Positions 30,854 to 32,631 of a stretch of 32,631 nt of DNA are shown here, in pieces. Source of the stretch: CAZXIY01 sp964640935 (lineage in GTDB: Archaea > Thermoplasmatota > Thermoplasmata > Methanomassiliicoccales > Methanomethylophilaceae); the NCBI GenBank assembly GCA_964640935.1, contig CAZXIY010000002.1, positions 1-32,631 on the forward strand. Reading direction: 5' to 3'. The notes beneath the pieces are model-generated. The model had not been told where the DNA came from. It ran no database searches and worked only from the letters and a program-made list of their open reading frames with translations. Within the stretch, counting starts at the first letter, position 1; each line of letters begins with the position of its first letter. The position numbers and the translations under genes are program-made.

Positions 30854-32158
30854 ATGGCAATTGATCCAAAAAAGAAGGAAGCCGTACTGAAGTACCGCTG
30901 GGTCATATTCGTGGTCCTAGCGATAGCGTACTTCTTCGTGTACTTCCACAGAACGACTGGCGGAGCGATATCCACCAGTATGCAAGATTACTTTAACGTC
31001 GGGGCGACTTCGATCGCTCTGCTTGCTTCTGCGTACTTGTATGCATATACGCTGATGCAGATCCCGAGCGGAATTCTGACAGATAAGCTTGGTCCGAGGA
31101 AGGCAGCATCCATATTCATCATTCTGCTCGCTATCGGTTCCCTGCTCTGTGCGTATTCTGCAACAATAAATATGTTCGATCTGATGATTGCAGGTAAGTT
31201 CGTCATCGGTATCGGCGCAGCAGTCATTTACATCCCGATAATGAAGGTCCTGGCCGTCTGGTTCAGGAAAGACGAGTTCGCTACAATGAGTGGTATTCTT
31301 CTGTTGGTCGGTAACGTCGGAGGTATCGCCGCAGCGACTCCGATGGTCCTTATGATCGACAGCCTGGGTATCCAGAACACATACATTGTGCTCGCGGTCA
31401 TCACAGCAGTCATTGGCGTCCTTACGTGGATACTCGTCAGAGACCACCCCAGCGAGAAGGATCTCCCGAGCATTGAAGAGATCGTATCCGAGGAGACCGG
31501 ACAGCCTATAAAGGAATCTACATCACAGAAGGTTCCGACGATGGAGGCCCTCAAGCTCACATTTACGAGCGGAAGGAAATTCTGGCCTCTGGCTATATGG
31601 TTCTTCTTCATGTACGGAACGATCATGCTCTGGCAGGCATCTCAGGCAGGTGCATACTACAAGGGGATCGGCGGATTCAGTACTGCCGATGCAGCTAACA
31701 TCCTGATGATGATCGGTATCGGTATGGTCATCGGATGCCCTCTTGCCGGACGTCTTTCGGACAAGGTCTTCCACTCCAGGAAGAAGGTCATGCTGTTCGG
31801 TACTGTCATCTACACGATCATGTGGGCCGTGATTTACTTCACGTCCGGTAACACGGATATCACAAGTAATTTCATGATCCAGGCGGTCATCAACTTCCTG
31901 TTCGGATTCTTCGGAGGATTCTTCGTTGTGTCCTATGCTCAGATCAAGGAGCTCTACCCGATCGGAATGGCGGGCACGTCAACAGCGGCCCTCAACCTGT
32001 TCCCGTTCGCCGGCGGTGCGATATTGATCACGATCGCGGGAATGATCGTCGTCGACAAGACGCTCGCTCAGTACCAGACCCTCTGGCTCATGGCCCTCAT
32101 CATGATGGTCATCGCCTGTGTCTGTGCATTCTTCTCTGTTGAGAAGCAGAAGGACTGA
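30854..32158 (+). CDS. Major facilitator superfamily transporter
   Basis: 434 residues with twelve predicted membrane helices in two halves joined by a charged loop (about residues 200-230, HPSEKDLPSIEEIVSEETG). The MFS motif between helices 2 and 3 is GILTDKLGPRKAAS; a related copy GRLSDKVFHSRKK is in the second half. It resembles sugar-phosphate/organic-anion and OxlT-like carriers, but substrate cannot be read out. GGAGG (30842-30846) lies seven bases before ATG 30854; the in-frame ATG 30830 is less good. Shared palindrome control with the methyltransferase suggests uptake of a methylated compound or related metabolite, which is inference. Confidence 0.9.
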   Translation: MAIDPKKKEAVLKYRWVIFVVLAIAYFFVYFHRTTGGAISTSMQDYFNVGATSIALLASAYLYAYTLMQIPSGILTDKLGPRKAASIFIILLAIGSLLCAYSATINMFDLMIAGKFVIGIGAAVIYIPIMKVLAVWFRKDEFATMSGILLLVGNVGGIAAATPMVLMIDSLGIQNTYIVLAVITAVIGVLTWILVRDHPSEKDLPSIEEIVSEETGQPIKESTSQKVPTMEALKLTFTSGRKFWPLAIWFFFMYGTIMLWQASQAGAYYKGIGGFSTADAANILMMIGIGMVIGCPLAGRLSDKVFHSRKKVMLFGTVIYTIMWAVIYFTSGNTDITSNFMIQAVINFLFGFFGGFFVVSYAQIKELYPIGMAGTSTAALNLFPFAGGAILITIAGMIVVDKTLAQYQTLWLMALIMMVIACVCAFFSVEKQKD

Positions 32159-32186
32159 GTCAAAACTACATCTTCAAACATTTTTT

Positions 32187-32257
32187 CCTCCTAAACCTGT
32201 TAGGTGGGAGGTGCGGCCGATCACTGCACCTCCGAACCACCTCTACGTGGCTGTTCG
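32187..32257 (+). other. Cluster of hairpins after the MFS gene
   Basis: After a T-run (32181-32186) come CCTAA/TTAGG (32190-32204), then GGAGGTGC/GCACCTCC (32207-32214 with 32226-32233), then CGAAC...GTTCG (32233-32257). CCTCC at 32187-32191 could instead pair with GGAGG at 32207-32211, so alternative folds compete. They may end the MFS transcript or form a regulatory RNA ahead of the next gene. Confidence 0.4.
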
Positions 32258-32272
32258 AACAAAGTCCGTTCA

Positions 32273-32282
32273 ATGTAAATAC
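32273..32282 (+). promoter_or_regulatory. TATA-like box of the last gene
   Basis: ATGTAAATAC centred about 40 nt before ATG 32318, leader about 14 nt with AGGTGA (32307-32312). If real, the hairpins lie upstream of the transcript. Confidence 0.35.
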
Positions 32283-32317
32283 ACGTAAGGCTTCGGGGGA
32301 GCATATAGGTGATATGA

Positions 32318-32620
32318 ATGACCTTGACACCAGAGATGGCAAGAGCCGGAGTTACTCCGCAGATGCTCTCATCCACACACAGGTTCATCTGTCCCAGATG
32401 CGGAAAAGAGTTCAGTCTTTTCCAGTCCAGGGCGATCGCTTGCAGGGCGTGTCCCCAGGCGAACAAGAACTGCAAAATGGTGAGATGTGTGCACTGCGAT
32501 GCCGAATTCCCGCTCAATGGATTTGTAGTAAATTCGAAAGAGAAGGAGAAGTTCCTCGCTAACTACATGAACGGGGTCGTTTCGAATTATCATGGTGCCT
32601 TCGGGTACTACAGAAGATAA
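32318..32620 (+). CDS. Small cysteine-rich zinc protein, possibly linked to a Feo iron system
   Basis: 100 residues. The core has Cys25-x2-Cys28, Cys42-x2-Cys45, Cys52 and Cys57-x2-Cys60 (FICPRCGKEF, ACRACPQ, NCKMVRCVHC), enough for two metal sites. The ends are not distinctive. Small proteins with a similar CPxCG...C-x2-CP...CPxCGY layout often precede feoA-feoB ferrous iron transport genes in anaerobes; the next gene is outside the window, so this is only a suggestion. Start ATG 32318 follows AGGTGA by five bases; stop TAA at 32618-32620. Confidence 0.7.
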   Translation: MTLTPEMARAGVTPQMLSSTHRFICPRCGKEFSLFQSRAIACRACPQANKNCKMVRCVHCDAEFPLNGFVVNSKEKEKFLANYMNGVVSNYHGAFGYYRR

Positions 32621-32631
32621 ACGATTTAAAA

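Noticed and set aside
32252..32261. Palindrome TGTTCGAACA as a third copy of the shared operator
   Set aside because: Half-sites are in the opposite order to CGAACATGTTCG and it is not followed by a TATA box at the same distance.
32240..32275. TGTTCGAAC resembling a tRNA T-loop
   Set aside because: No matching T-stem, acceptor or anticodon arms around it; more likely one arm of the hairpin cluster.
1..32631. CRISPR arrays, insertion sequences, tRNA or rRNA genes
   Set aside because: Scanned for regular spaced repeats, transposase motifs, terminal inverted repeats and tRNA-like T-loops; none found.

Overview
The window is archaeal chromosomal DNA, most likely from a methylotrophic methanogen of the order Methanomassiliicoccales (Thermoplasmatota), perhaps the gut/rumen family Methanomethylophilaceae. 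The evidence is a set of archaeal marker genes (RadA, archaeal-type CCA-adding enzyme, tRNA G10 dimethyltransferase, GGGP synthase with its UbiA partner, GHMP-type shikimate kinase, the DKFP-type start of aromatic biosynthesis), a methylcobamide:coenzyme M methyltransferase, TATA-box promoters often set so that transcripts would be leaderless or nearly so, and almost no TAG stop codons (one among about 28 complete genes), as expected where TAG can encode pyrrolysine. Placement below order level is inference. A run of 100 Ns (14864-14963) is a scaffold gap, so this is probably a metagenome-assembled genome, and adjacency across the gap is unproven.

Layout. 1-4102: a DEAD-box RNA helicase running off the left edge and a copper-export pair copZ-copA, all on the minus strand. 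4246-7597: an unknown membrane protein, a sequence-structured spacer, a 30-residue lysine-rich small protein with a strong ribosome binding site, a heme catalase, and a stand-alone LytS-type 5TM receptor domain protein that ends in tandem in-frame TAG codons. 7641-14863: a tightly overlapped seven-gene operon covering the shikimate pathway from 6-deoxy-5-ketofructose phosphate plus aspartate semialdehyde to chorismate and on to prephenate/4-hydroxyphenylpyruvate (aroA', aroB', aroDE fusion, archaeal aroK, aroA, aroC, chorismate mutase-tyrA fusion cut by the gap).

14964-23591: a truncated hexapeptide acetyltransferase, cardiolipin synthase, a PHP phosphoesterase with a 5'-deoxyadenosine deaminase-type amidohydrolase, an MBL-fold hydrolase, two convergent zinc-ribbon/single-TM surface proteins (one with a transglutaminase-like domain), the CCA-adding enzyme and a small membrane protein. 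23720-27300: radA, the tRNA G10 methyltransferase whose GTG start lies in the loop of a terminator-like hairpin, and the two enzymes that attach the two isoprenoid chains of archaeal lipids.

27301-32620: a PaaK/F390-synthetase-like adenylate-forming enzyme divergent from an MtaA/MtbA methyltransferase, an HTH_10 regulator, an MFS transporter and a cysteine-rich zinc protein. The same perfect 12-bp palindrome lies in front of both the methyltransferase and the MFS gene, at the same distance from a TATA-like box. This suggests a small regulon joining methyl transfer and transport, and it is the strongest candidate for something undescribed here.
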